DNA of 64,000 nt from Loripinus fragilis (lineage: Eukaryota; Mollusca; Bivalvia; Lucinida; Lucinidae). The notes under the pieces were generated by a model. The model was not told the origin of the DNA, searched no databases, and was given only the letters and a program-made list of their open reading frames with translations. The DNA lies in NCBI GenBank assembly GCA_964019695.1, contig OZ026517.1, positions 52,817,672-52,881,671 on the forward strand, in the 5' to 3' direction. How positions within the stretch are numbered: the first letter of the stretch is position 1; every line of letters starts with the position of its first letter. The translations under genes and the position numbers were made by a program. Positions 51,391-63,890 of this stretch are shown here, piece after piece.

Positions 51391-51823
51391 AGAATTAAGT
51401 AGTTAACAAGTATTGACAAAACCTCTTGTCCATATCTGAATGTCAGAACTCCACAGGCCATCATAAAAAAGACTGATATTTTTTAAAGGACCACAAATAT
51501 AGCAATGTCAGCAAGAATACAGTGTTATCGCATTAATACACTGCCATATTTGACTGCAAAAATTCAACGTAAAATGAGCATGCAATTAGCTTCACTGTCA
51601 CTACGCAAAAAAGGATAAATCATATCCAGATATGTCTATAAATATAAATTTGCACCCTCATCCCGATTCCACTTATAATGCCTGAAACTCTCTGGAATTT
51701 TTGTCATTCTGAGTGCTAAAGAAATTTATGCAAGGATAAACATCAGCTCCCATCATGTGTATATATTTAATGGTATTTACATTAAGGTAACTAAAATTTA
51801 AATAATGCACTTATTAACTCATT

Positions 51824-52010
51824 AAGTGCTGAATTTCTAAAATGGAATCTTCCAGTTTAGGATCTGGATTAATCCGTCCCAGTTACCAATCATGATAATT
51901 ACTGTCAGGCAAAAAGGAAACAAATAGTCCATGATCAGACTGCTCCTCTAGGAGCAGTCTGATCTGGGACTATTTTGTTTGCTCATGCTTTTCCTGTCTG
52001 AGCAAATTGG
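51824..52010. repeat. palindromic repeat with CTGATC core
   Basis: TTAACTCATTAAGTGCTG start; perfect centre GATCAGACTGCTCCTCTAGG and its inverse; ends near CTTTTCCTGTCTGAG. Confidence 0.65.
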
Positions 52011-52029
52011 CTCTGGTTTTGTTTGTTTG

Positions 52030-52217
52030 ATTTGATTCTTTACCTCCCATCAACAATCTTTCAGTTATGTAGGGACGGGTCTTCCTGGGTTGAACCAGTA
52101 CTAAGCTAGGTTTAATGTGTCTTGCTGAAGGACACAACACAGTGACACCGGTGAGGCTCAAACCTGCGGCCCCTCGGTCTCGAGTCAAGCACTCTACCAA
52201 TGAGCTACTGCTCTCCC
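52030..52217 (-). repeat. tRNA-derived SINE, same family
   Basis: Close copy of 825-1008; the B box has decayed to GGTTTGAGCC. It is flanked by a palindromic TTAA-type repeat on the left. Confidence 0.75.
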
Positions 52218-52583
52218 TCCAAAAATTGGCTCTGGTAACCAAAGAATTCAAGTATGACTTGTGCACTTGTTGTGAACTATGAATATAGAAATCAAATATA
52301 AATTGTTCGCTAATTGTCGTAAATGTTCTCAAATACTTGTATCAACAATATCATCTGTATCCCAACATCAAAAATATTTTTGTTCAAGTTCGGACACGCC
52401 AAACAAGCTCCATCTTGAAGTGTAACCTACATCAATGGGTGGTACAATTCATCGAACCAGATAATATCACGACCAGTCATCAATAGCCCGTAAAATGGTA
52501 TTATTTTTTATTAACCACAGCCCAAGATAAGGGTGGTATTGAGATCAAAAATCATAAGATTTTGGAACTGACCCTATAATATC

Positions 52584-52791
52584 TTAACTCTTATAAGTAA
52601 CCTACCAGTGACATCTATTGCCATCAGCTGATAGCCTTTTGCAATCAGTTTGGACCCAGATTAGGCCCAATAATCTGATCTGTTGAGCCTGATCTGGATT
52701 CAAAAGTTTGACAATCAGATAATGGTTTTGAAGAAGAAGAAAATCAGCAGATGACAAAAACCATGAAAAATTTCCCAGCATGCATAGTTAA
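52584..52791. repeat. family A element
   Basis: TTAACTCTTATAAG start, TTTCCCAGCATGC..AGTTAA end; core AGGCCCAATAATCTGATC. Confidence 0.75.
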
Positions 52792-53037
52792 AGACAGGAT
52801 TCTTGGACCTTTGGCAGGAGAGTGGCAGTAAATGGGCAGAGCTTAGCTACTGTCAGCTGATAAGCAGCTTGGTCACTATGCAGATAAGAACTATTTCGTG
52901 TGTAATTTCGACCAGGGAATCAAATTAGAGATATTAGCTACAGGAGCTACAGTAGATGTTTACTCTTTGACTGTTATTGGATTTATGAGAAAAGGTGGCT
53001 AATTTCGCCTTTTATTGTCCATTTATCCTGTCTATAA

Positions 53038-53233
53038 GCATTTACTCCATAGGCTATTTTTAGATCAAGACATTCTATTTTTAGACAACACTGAAAAAAT
53101 TCTAGTAAAATTTAAGTTAAGCTTTGAATACTTTTGAAAATAATATGGAAAATGGTGCAAATGCTTCCATAATATTTTCAAATACATGATATTCAAAGGC
53201 GTCTAAAGGGTTTTTTATGGAGTAGAGGGTTAA
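53038..53233. repeat. family K element
   Basis: Starts at TTTACTCCATAGGC without TTAA and ends AGGGTTAA; the centre has lost part of one arm. Confidence 0.75.
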
Positions 53234-53262
53234 GACCTATTAAATGAACCATTAACCCTTTC

Positions 53263-53493
53263 CAGGCGGTCCGGAAGCCCCACAACAGGGAGTTTTTCAA
53301 ACCATGCAAACCTAGATGAAATGCCACAGAAAACAGTATTTTATCAGGGTCGATACTATTTGCTAAACCAAAAGTGAACTTTAGAGAAAGAAATTCAGTA
53401 TTATTTGGAAACTAACCAGTGACCCCTCATTGTCTACATTATGGACAATTCTGACTGACTTTGATTGGTAATTCCATTGGTCTACTATGGGTT
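53263..53493. repeat. possible TTAA-bounded repeat
   Basis: TTAACCCTTTCCAGGCGG at one end and CTATGGGTTAA at the other; no second copy noticed in the window. Confidence 0.45.
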
Positions 53494-53860
53494 AATAACG
53501 ATGTACTTTTAGATCCGTACCTTGACCGACCTATACCTCCCGAAGGTGTCAAGCCCTCTCGTTTCATTGTCCAATTGGACTGCATTTGGCTTGACATTCA
53601 CCAACACATGCTAATCTAGCAAAATATAGGATTAGTTTAGTAAGGTCACGAACAAAGCCTTACTCGAACCAATATCGAAGAGCACTCGAATAAATATGGA
53701 ACTGTCTGGCATCCATTTATATTATCGGAAACTATTAGCCATGAACATAAGCCATAAAAATAGCCCGACACTCTTTGTCAATATTTGTATATATCAAATA
53801 CAGGTGAAAAAGTCACTATCCCCAGCGTCATACACAACTCAGCAGATGACAATTTTTTTC

Positions 53861-54110
53861 TAATATGAGCAGCGACATGATATTTCCAACAATGTGGTTT
53901 GTGCAACCAGCAAAGGGTTAGACCAGCCTGTGCATACGCGCAGGCTGATCAGAGCCTTTGCTAGTGGCTTGAATATTCTTTGAATATAAAACTTCTGCCC
54001 AAATATATTTTGGAGTTCTTAAGCTTAAGGAGGCTGCACATGCTCGTCTGAGTCTACACTTGTCAAAAAGCCACATTGTTGGAAATCACTTGTCGCAGCT
54101 GCTCATATAT
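53861..54110. repeat. family C repeat
   Basis: GAGCAGCGACATGATATTTC start; centre CTGTGCATACGCGCAG; inverted end at GGAAATCACTTGTCGCAGC. Confidence 0.8.
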
Positions 54111-54746
54111 TGTTCTAAGGAGATGTGAAACTTCGACTGGGAAAGAAAGAGCTCGACTGGAAAAGAAATATCAATAAAAATTTGGAAATCATAATCTGTG
54201 GCCCCCAATATATATAATGGACCATCCTGACTTAGCTATATCAAACTTTGTGGAAACATCCATCAGTCTACATCTTAAAATTCAGTTGTATTTTTGGTAG
54301 TTTTAAAAAATATAAACTAGTGATAGATAAGTTTCTTCAACTTACCCTCCCCCAGTCTGCAGAAAAAAAAATCACCCATTTAGTCACCTAAGCACACACT
54401 ACAAAAAATGTGCAGATCCAGAAAGTTTCTTCAGGGGTCATCCGACAATTAGATTTTGTCTTTTTATAGTTGTCAACTTTTTTTACAGAGGGAAGAAGCG
54501 ACAGTACCAGTACTCCTAAGAAAATCTATAGCCGCAGCCACCAAAATGTTGGCGGGCCAATGATGGCCCTTTGTTACATTGAATGCTGGATGGTTAGCTT
54601 TATGATTTCCTGGGGGTCCAGACCACTGAGTATTCCTATGGAAACTTATAGCTTTGTGATTTTCCAGGGGGTGAGTCAGGACCCCCAGACCCCTCCTCTG
54701 GATCTGCACATGCACTAAAAAGTGTTATATTGAATAATGACTATAA

Positions 54747-54949
54747 ACAGTAAATCCTGTCTTAAGGCCACTCAAAAATAGACAAAACAAAGATCTTAAT
54801 GACAAATGGTAGTTTAATGAAGGTCGAAAGTATTGCAGAATGCTTCAAGGGGCATCCAATATTTTTGACCTGCATTAAGCGATAATCGGTCTTAAAAACC
54901 AATTTTGGTCTTCTTTTTGAGTGGCTTCTTAAGACAGGTTCTACTGTAA
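54747..54949. repeat. family E repeat
   Basis: AACAGTAAATCCTGTCTTAA start; AAGACAGGTTCTACTGTAA end. Confidence 0.75.
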
Positions 54950-56054
54950 GGCACAATCATGTCAATAAGATCTAGATTACAAAATATCTTATTATTCATA
55001 ACTCATATATTGATTTAATATAGCCAAGATCGGACACATTTAAAACTCTATAAATGGTGTCACTGTAATCTTACATCAATATTTACTTTCTGTAATTTAT
55101 TTCTCAGTGTGCGATTGTATGAGCACGGATCATCTGATGTTATGTCTGTTTTAGCCATGGTGAGAATAACAACGTACCACTTTAATCCATTCAATATTGT
55201 ATGGTTTGATTTCTCATTATTTAATGTATTGGAAAAATTCATATTTACCTTGACTCTTTGCATGCTCGGTAATTTTAAACTGATCACTGAGAATGACAAT
55301 GGTTAACAATGGTTTTGACAATGGTCACCATTGCATACCATAGTGTGAACCTTAATGGTTTAGTGACCTTACAAGAAAAATAGAGTAACCTCCCTTCAAT
55401 AGTTTTGCTTCTGAATTTAATTTTTATCCCTTTCTGTACGTTTTTGTTTTCTACTAATGCTTTGTATATAAACTATAAATTGATAATATATCAAGCAAAA
55501 TGTATTCAGAATTTGTTAAGGGTGGGTTTGCAAAGTCATTTTAAAGCAGTTAATAGGAAATCTAGGCCTACTCTGTATTGTATGAACAAAGAAACTCATC
55601 AAAATTTAGTATTTAGAAATGCAAACTCATTATAGCTGTTTTAGAACAATTTTTCCAGTAATGTGTGTCATTTAACTTTCTAGAACTGTTCTATAATAAT
55701 TTTGATCACATTTTCAGGATGATTCAAGGAACACTACTTGTCCTTTTGCTCCAGTACAATTCTAGAATGCTTGCAGAAATATTCCAGACTGTTTTACAGA
55801 GGAATGACGCCCCAAGTAAAAAACAAACTTGGAACTCAGACCTGTATTATAATTAAACAATAACTTTCACCTGTATTGTTATGCACTTACTGGTTTTCAC
55901 TTTTAGACATATTTTGGATACAAATACAATAGTTTTTTTGGCTATCCCTGCTCTATTTGACAAGAATACAATAAAAGAAGAAACAATAAGCGCATATAAC
56001 ACATAAAACCAACCATGCCTGAGCAAAAAAAAAAATACATTGCCTAATATAACT

Positions 56055-56145
56055 CGGCTTAAGCATATCTTGTGGGTACTCAATAGAACCGTCTGAGACG
56101 ATTCTTTTGAGTACCCACAATATATGTTTTGGTTGAGAGATATTC
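56055..56145. repeat. family F repeat, short
   Basis: CTTGTGGGTACTCAATAGAA, loop lost (CGTCTGAGACG), ACCCACAATATATGTTTTGG. Confidence 0.7.
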
Positions 56146-56774
56146 AGAAATAACCATTTTATCTGAACCTATAAGTTAATTGAACCAAACAAATATTTGT
56201 CAGATTATTAAGATAAGTAGATAGTCCAAACCTTTGTTATCCCTTGTCCTGCCAAAAATCAACTTCAAACTATGAAATCATTTCATTCAATTCATTTTGC
56301 ACACCCACAAAAAAACAACAGAAAACAGCGTAATTTATCCTGATGATAGCACACTGATTGTATGTACACCTTTGGTAAAAGTCATACATTTGGGAATTTT
56401 AAGTACATGTACAGGACATATTAAGCTCCAAAATTAAGCTGTTATAATTATTAAGTATGAATTGCAGGAATGTGCTAGTATACATATATTTATATAATCA
56501 AAGAATATATATATAATCCAGATTAAATTAATGAGAAATGAAAACAGGAATACCTACATGAAATGAATGCCCTGGTATTAAAAGACTTGATGAAGCAATA
56601 AAGTGGTCAGGGCACATCAAAGACACTGAATCTTGATGAAGCAATATATAATGTAGAGGGCGAACCCAGTGAGTGGCATGTGTGCAGATCCAGATTCAGC
56701 CATTTTTTCTGAGAGGCGGGGGGTCATGCACTATGAATCTGCATACCAATAAATCCTGTGTTTTAACATAACAA

Positions 56775-58510
56775 ATCAACTGAGCTTGAGTATAACCACC
56801 CAACTGTGCTTGAGTATATATAGCCACTCAATTATACTTTACTATAAAGCCACTCAACTGTGCCAAAGTATGAACTGTTCTTGAATATAGCCACTCAACC
56901 TGTGCTGGCTATACAGCCTCTCAACTGTGGCATAATCACTCAACTATGCTTGAGTATAGTCACTTGACTGTGCTTGAGTATAGCCACTTACCTGTGATTG
57001 TGATTGTTAATGAATAAAGCCAACTTTTTTTATTATAGCCACTAAATTGTGCTGGACTATAGCCACTTAACTGTGCTTGAGTATAGCCACTTAGCTCAGC
57101 CTACAGTGCCTGAATAGAACCAATGGAAGGGTGCATGTGTTTAGTCACCCATCTGTGTCTGAGTATAGCCATTCAATTGAGCTTGAGTTTACTCACTCAA
57201 TTGTACTTGAGTATAGAAGCTTAACTGTGCTTATAAATATAGCCACTCAACTGTACATGAGTATTATAGCCACTCATTTTTGTTTAGTATCAGCCCCTCA
57301 ACTGTGACTGTGTTTGAGCATTCACAGTCAGATGTGTTTGAGTATAGCCACTCAACAGTGCTTGAATATATCCACTTAAAAGTTATTGTGCTTCAAAGTA
57401 GAGCCACTCAATTAAGTTTGAGTATAGCTACCCCAGTTGTGTTTAGGCATAGTCATTCAACTCTTAGTAATTTAGCCACTCAACTGTTTTTTACTAAATA
57501 AGCCATTTAATTGTGCTTGAGAAGATTCATCAACATAGTTTAAGTGTAGCTACGCCAGTTGTGTTTGAGCATATAGGCGGAGTTCGTGCGTTAACCAGAC
57601 TATAGTCCAGTCTCTATGGTCGGACCATAGAGCGATAAAACTCACTCTAGTTTTATGCACTGCGCATGTCTGGTTTCACTAGAGAAACCAGACCAAATCT
57701 GTGGTCGGACCATAGTTGATTGGTTCCCGTCCTCCAACGCAAACTTGGAAATGCCGGAAACCTGTATGCTTTGTATCGATGGCTGTGATTGGTTGACTGT
57801 TTTACTGGGGAGGAACGCTGACAGTCGGAAGAGCAACTATAGTCTCTATGGTTAACACGCGAACTCCACCATAGTCATTCAACTCTTAGTAATTTAGCCA
57901 CTCAACTGTTTTTTACTAAATAAGCCACTTAATTAAGCTTGAGAAGATTCATCAACATAGTTTAAGTGTAGCTATGCCAGTTGTGTTCGAGCATAGTCAT
58001 TCAACTCTTAGTAATTTAGCCACTCAACTGTTTTTAACTAATACGCCACTTAATTCTGCTTGAGAAGAGCCATTCAACGACGTTTAAGTGTAGCTACGCC
58101 AGTTGTGTTTGAGCATAGTCAATCAACCCTTAGTAATTTAGCCACTCAACTGTGTTTGACTCGGATAAGCCACTTAACTGTGCTTGAGAAGATCAATTCA
58201 ACAAAGTCTATGTGTAGCTATGCCAGTTGTGTTTGAGTATAGTCATTCAACTCTTAGTATTTTAGCCACTCAACTGTGTTTGACTAATAAGCCACTTAAC
58301 TGTGCTTGAAAAGAGCCATATAGTATATAGTATAGCCATTCAACTGTGTTTGGGTATAGCCACTCAAATGTGCTTGAATATAACCACTTAACTTTGCTTG
58401 AGTACAGCCACTAAGCTAATTAAGTTAGGCAATAGCCACCCAGATGTTTTTGAGTATAGCCATTCATCTGTGCTTGCTGAAGTATAGCCATTTTTTGTTT
58501 CTGAGTATGA
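56775..58510. repeat. minisatellite of TATAGCCACTCAACTGTGCT units
   Basis: Dozens of ~28-32 bp units. From about 57440 to 58245 it is organised in ~122-bp higher-order units (GTCATTCAACTCTTAGTAAT...); one of these holds the 57576-57870 insertion. Confidence 0.85.
57576..57870. mobile_element. 295-bp element inside the minisatellite
   Basis: GGCGGAGTTCGTGCGTTAAC and inverse GTTAACACGCGAACTCCACC ends with ATA on each side; 3-bp target repeats fit PIF/Harbinger-type transposition. Internal sub-repeats GGTCGGACCATAG occur twice. Confidence 0.8.
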
Positions 58511-58548
58511 TTCTCTAGAGCACATAACCAGTAACTTTGTTTTTGCTT

Positions 58549-58724
58549 GATTTGATTCTTTACGTCCCATCAACAATCTTTCAGTTAAACAGTGAAGGGT
58601 CTTCCTGGATTGAACCAGTACTAAGCTAGGGTAAATGTGTCTTGCTCAAGGACCACAAGTGAGACTCAAACCCTCGGCCCCTCGGTCTCGAGTCAAGCAC
58701 TCTACCACTGAGCCACTGCTCTCC
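58549..58724 (-). repeat. tRNA-derived SINE, same family
   Basis: Third copy, lying just past the end of the 56775-58510 minisatellite; the internal promoter boxes are degraded. Confidence 0.7.
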
Positions 58725-58886
58725 CAATCCAGTAACTTTGTGTTTTTCACTTTTGTAAGTAACTTACAACTGTCCTATACAGAAGGAGAAATAATCTCTA
58801 CCAAAGCATGTGACTGTAATGGGGTTCACACTTGTGACCCAATAAGTATTACTCCATAACCATCAGATCACCAATCCTGACTGAGC

Positions 58887-59102
58887 TTAACTCTTTGCCC
58901 CCTGGGAAATTTTTCATGCTTTTTGTCATCTGCTGATTTTTTCAAAATCAACTTTTTCGAAAAATTCTTTCAGGAATACCATTTGAGTGTCAAACAGATC
59001 GGATCCATATCATGCCCGACATTTTTTTGGGCCTGATCTGGGTCCAATCTGTTTGCAAAGGTTATGAGCAGACGACACTATAGTTAGTACGCAATGAGTT
59101 AA
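58887..59102. repeat. family A element, full length
   Basis: TTAACTCTTTGCCCCCTGGG start; core ATGCCCGACATTTTTTTGGG; end GCAATGAGTTAA. Confidence 0.8.
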
Positions 59103-59375
59103 ATCAACATCGTTAAGCCCAGACAAAAGCTTATCAATTTCAAAGTGACAACCCTTGGCCCGAAAGATTTGTGTGGCTGCTTTGGATTGAACCTTGGCCA
59201 CTTGATCGCCAATCCAAAGTCCTACCAACAGTCAGCTTTTTCTCAGTTGGTCAATAGTCAGAGATTATTGTTAACTTCAATTCAAAATTATCTACCAAAG
59301 TAGGAAGGGATTAAACCTTTCTTAACCAATGGAGTCTCCCATCTCATTTGATACAATATAGTTTAGATGTTCCAT

Positions 59376-59553
59376 TACAGTAAAACCTGTCTTAAGCAGC
59401 CATTCAAAACAAAGGTCTTAAAGACAGATGGTAGCTTAATGTAGGTCAAAAGAGCATTCAGTGCAATACTTTTGACCTCATAAAGCAATAATTGGTCTTG
59501 AAATCCAAGTTTTGATCTTCTTTTAAGTGTCTGCTTATGACAGATATTACTGT
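59376..59553. repeat. family E repeat
   Basis: TACAGTAAAACCTGTCTTAA start; right end decayed to GACAGATATTACTGTA. Confidence 0.75.
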
Positions 59554-59560
59554 ATATGTT

Positions 59561-59745
59561 TTAACTCTGCATGCTGGGTAATTTTTCATGCTTTCATTGT
59601 CATTACGTTTTCAAAAAAAATCTTTCAGGAAAACAATCAGAGAGTGAAACGGTTTGGATCCAGTGACAGTCCTGATCTAGATCCAAACTGTTTGCAAAGT
59701 TAATCAGCAGACGACAAAAGTCACTGCTAGCAAGGAAAAAATTAA
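59561..59745. repeat. family A element
   Basis: TTAACTCTGCATGCTGGG start, AAGGAAAAAATTAA end; central arms shortened. Confidence 0.75.
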
Positions 59746-60369
59746 ATGGGCAATAAGTTGTAATTTGAAAATTGTAACATTGTTTTTCTAACGACTGCAG
59801 ATTGTTTTTGTCTTAGCACTTAACAGTGCACTCTGATGAAATGCAGCAGAATGAGTCTAATACCATTTAACCCATTTACCTGCTTGCAATCAGCAATTTA
59901 ATAGAGAGAATATTATTAAGAATTTCTTCTGACAATGTTCTAAAATTTATAAGGGTACTCAGGTAACAAACTTCAAGCAATTCCGAATATCAATATTATT
60001 AATAACAATAAAAATAAAATAAAATATAAAATAAAGGTGAAAATCACTGTCCATATCATTACCTTCATTTTTTAATTCCAGATTTTTTAAAATTTCATAT
60101 CCATACTACAAAAATAAACAGTACTATTAACTAAGTGTCGTAACGGTCCTCTACTGAAAACAATTCGTTCTTGAATACCGAACATCCAATATTAAACTGT
60201 ACTGGCACAAAACCAACTAAAGACATCATATTTTTATAATACCTTGTTGTGTATAAATAGTAAAAATCTATTGACAGCGATAGTTTGGACCCAGTCCAAG
60301 GCCTTTGTTAATCAAGGTAAACATCGATACATTATATAAAAGACTTGCGTTTAAAAAATTCTCATAGGC

Positions 60370-60555
60370 TTTAAGATAAGAGTGCGTTAATAAAAATCAA
60401 TTTTCTTATTTCTCAACCAAAACATTTGCTGTGGGTACTCAAAAGAACTGTCTCAATGAGACAGTTCTTTTGAGCACCCAAAACAAATGATTAAACTGAT
60501 GGTTTAGAAAATATTCATAATTTGACGCTCAATTTTTTTAAGAATCTGGACCTAT
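60370..60555. repeat. family F repeat
   Basis: Perfect centre AAGAACTGTCTCAATGAGAC..AGTTCTT, changed symmetrically relative to 33925-34085. Confidence 0.8.
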
Positions 60556-61337
60556 GCATAGTTAGGCACTCCAAGAAACAGAATCAGATTACACCATTTC
60601 GTTATAATTTTCGGTGAAATTTTTATCCAAGGGGCCACCATTAAAAAGGTCTCAAGAGGCAATTCTAATGATTACCCATTTGAAATTACCAATAATCAAT
60701 TTTTTTCACTTCATACCAAGAGTAATATTTCAACAAAGAACCATTTCAATATAATCAACCATGTAGGCGAAAACCTAAATCCCTTGTAAATCCGCCGCAG
60801 GTTCAATCAAGTAGGCTTGTAAAATTGTAAAACGGAGTATTTGTCAACTCCTGAGCCATCTGACGTGAGGTTCTAATTTATCGAACAAACACTGAACTTG
60901 AGATTAACTTTTGCGGTCTCAATTATCATACAAATCTAGTGATTAACACTGTTTACATTGCCTCCATGTGAACTACTTTCTATCAAACCCATCTGAATGT
61001 AATAGTACAAGATGCAAATCATGTTTTCAAAGTATTTGGGTTAGTCTTTTCCTTAAATGGAGATGAGTGAAAACTGTTTCTCGTTTAATCATTTATCCAT
61101 TCTAGGAACATGATTCGCAATCTAACATTAAGTTTGTTTTCAATGATCATCTTGTTGGAAAATAAAAATTTTGCTTTTGGCAATCAAAATCAATTTTTTT
61201 TTTTTTTTATATAAAACAGTTTGCTTACAGACAAGGCCTACCACCCAGTGTGATACATTGTAATAACTGTCTTGACGATTCAGCTTTTGGCTTTAAAATT
61301 AAATGATAATTCCAAGAGATAAAAGAGAGAAAGTTAC

Positions 61338-61553
61338 AGTGTAGTCCCTTTATAATGCCATGTTTGGGGTCCATATGGATGGACTGTGTTATAAGTGAAT
61401 TGTCTTATAAAGGGACAATATTATAAAGGAATTATAGGAAATGACCATATCATGGTCATTTTCCTATAATTCCTTTGAAAAATTCCATAGTGAAAAATTT
61501 GGGAGCCACATATCCAAATCCAGGCTATAATGAGGTGTGTTATAAGGGACTGC
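61338..61553. repeat. foldback repeat
   Basis: GTAGTCCCTTTATAA start and TTATAAGGGACTGC end; perfect inner hairpin AGGAATTATAGGAAATGACC / GGTCATTTTCCTATAATTCC. Confidence 0.7.
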
Positions 61554-61984
61554 AGATAGAACCTTTTTTTCCAAATGACTTGTTCTTTTTGCTGAAGTAT
61601 GCATGTAAACTACTTTGCAATTAACAAGAAACTGCAACTGCACCTCGCAAATTGATGCAGCGACAGCACAAGATATTATCATTCTGGTATGAGTTAACAT
61701 GCGATCTATTTTCGTTTAATTACTGAAAGTGGCTATCAATCAAAGAATTATGTCATACAAGCATGAAACAAATCTTCCATTTCTAAATCGCCCATTTGCT
61801 TGGCTGCATATGATAAAATGATTTTTCAAAATCAATTCCATCAAAATTACCACCAGTCCCAAGCCACAGGGACAATGTCATGCAAAAAGGACCTATCTTT
61901 TTCCACCTAATAAATGCACTGTGTGGGCAATTTTTTCTTCAAAACTCTATAGCAGATCACCTGGCTTACCAAATCAAGCTACTG

Positions 61985-62205
61985 TAGTGCCAACCAAAAG
62001 TGACAGTGACGTATATTTTGTTTACAATTTGCTAAGTACACCACTATCTTGTACACTTCAATTGAGCTACACAAATCGAAAGATCACTTGTGTATCAATT
62101 CTATCCAGTGGATAGGATTAATAAGCAAGTGATCTATCAATTCTAAGTCCCTAATAACTTTGTAAACAAAACATGACATCACTGTCACTCTTGACTGGTA
62201 GGACA
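61985..62205. repeat. foldback repeat
   Basis: AAAAGTGACAGTGACGTATA..TTGTTTAC against GTAAACAAAACATGACATCA..TGTCACTC. Confidence 0.65.
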
Positions 62206-62585
62206 GTAATGACTTTTCTCAACCAAAACAAGAAAATATTGTGTTGACTTTGCAAACAGTTTGGACCCCCATCATGCATGATATGTATCCAAATTGTTTG
62301 ACAATCCGATGGTATTCGAGAATTTTCTAGTCCCTGAAAAAGTTAATTTTGAATTGAGCAGTCCATGGGGTGCCATAAAAAAAACCACTGCAAACGGGTA
62401 AGGGGCAGGCTGGGGATGGAGTTTGGGGGGTGGGGTGCCAAAAATGTAATTTTACATGACCCACTCGTGTAAGCATGTCACTCATCCAACTTGGTTTCAT
62501 TCAGTACAATAGCTTAGGAGGAGAGAAGAAATGGACAGATAATTGTTGTCAAGGAATGGCAGGAAAAAGGGTTAAATATAAAAAG

Positions 62586-62809
62586 TTAACCCATAAAGCG
62601 CCACCTATAATTTGCAGCAGACAACAATTTCAAATTTTGCCGTTTTCAAAAATATTAAATAAGGCATGATATTTCATGAGAATCGTATGCTGGCAGACGA
62701 TTATCATTAGAAATATCATACCTTATTTTTTTCGAAAACAAGGAAAACAAGGAATGATGTCAAAAAATTTGTCGTCTGCTGCAGTTGTGATTGGTGCTTT
62801 AAGGGTTAA
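62586..62809. repeat. family G element, TTAA ends
   Basis: TTAACCCATAAAGCGCCACC start, GGTGCTTTAAGGGTTAA end; same centre as 42704-42910. Confidence 0.85.
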
Positions 62810-62939
62810 GAGTAGGACTAGAAGGCAGGGAAACTGGAACAGGAACCACACGCTTATATTCCTTTGCCCTAAATAAGAGCTGTCAACTGCTGCAGACCAG
62901 GGGATAAGATAAAGTACAATTTCGCATGACACAGTCTAT

Positions 62940-63121
62940 TTAACTCTTTGCAACCTTTTTTTGTTTTCAAAATCAACTTTTTCAAAAATTTCTTTCAGGA
63001 GTAACATCAGAGTATCAAACAGTTCTGACCCAGTTGAGGCCCGACAAAATGTCGGGCCTCATCTGGGTCCAAACTGTTTGCAAAGGTTATCAGCAGACGG
63101 CACAAGCAGTAAAAGAGTTAA
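62940..63121. repeat. family A element, full length
   Basis: TTAACTCTTTGCAACC start, perfect centre GGCCCGACAAAATGTCGGGC, AAAAGAGTTAA end. Confidence 0.85.
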
Positions 63122-63643
63122 ATCATGTAGGAAATATAAGCCATTAAAACTCATTAACTGAAATCACATACTCTAATCAATACTCAGTCTCCAAAGACCA
63201 GTCTGCATGTCCAGAAGCTTGCGGAGATAACGACATCACGTAATAGATAAAGCAAAATCCACTTGAATGATATGTTTTTTAAACACGCACACAGTCTAAT
63301 CTCACAACAGCTTAACAGAGAAAAATAACATTATACCACGCCTTATATTTTTTATTTTCAATTTCACATGATTAAGCTTTTGTGTAAGCTAGCCTAGATC
63401 TACACCATGACAACTATATAAACAATGTGTCAGTCAATTATTGTGTGTAAGAAAGTAGAACCATAGAAGGTCAATAGGCCGGTGACATTTTATAGGTATT
63501 TCAACTCCACTGGTGGTGTATAATGCCCTCTAAATACTTGTTAATTGATTTGATTAATCGCAACTGTATATGAAATCAGCAACTATTCAGACACAAAGAA
63601 GCCCCCATGATAAGTATTAGGCAGCTGACTGATCATATTAAAT

Positions 63644-63890
63644 GGGCCTTGTTGCAAGATTGAAGAATATCTTTCATAGGGCTTTCCAACTAAGTAAGAC
63701 TCAAACCAGCCTGCTCAGCTACAAAGACTTAATTTGCTAGACTATTGCAATTTGGCAAATAGGATGTACTATAATGCTTTCTGAAGAGTGTATAGCAAAG
63801 CCGCTTATCAGACTGCACAGATGCACAGGCCAGTCAACTGCTTTGTTATTCACATGCAACAATATCAGTTTTGCCCGCAACAAGGCCCAA
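63644..63890. repeat. family B repeat, diverged
   Basis: GGGCCTTGTTGCAAGATTGA start and CCCGCAACAAGGCCCAATTA end; the core still has CTTATCAGACTGCACAGATG. Confidence 0.7.

Noticed and set aside
53497..53620. Plus-strand frame reading LDPYLDRPIPPEGVKPSRF
   Set aside because: Short, no splice sites that make a gene, no recognised family, no second copy.
54395..54720. Possible foldback bounded by GTGCAGATCCAGA and inverse
   Set aside because: The end match is short and a similar word at 56683 lacks the partner; too weak to list.
56775..58510. Regularly spaced ~30-bp repeats resembling a CRISPR array
   Set aside because: Units are tandem and diverged without unique spacers, and the genome is that of an animal: a minisatellite.
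60062..60106. Minus-strand mini-exon reading EILKNLELKNE, LRR-like
   Set aside because: It has an AG and a GT at its edges but is only about 44 bp in AT-rich DNA, ends in phase 1 (the next placed exon needs phase 0), and the LRR spacing is not met.
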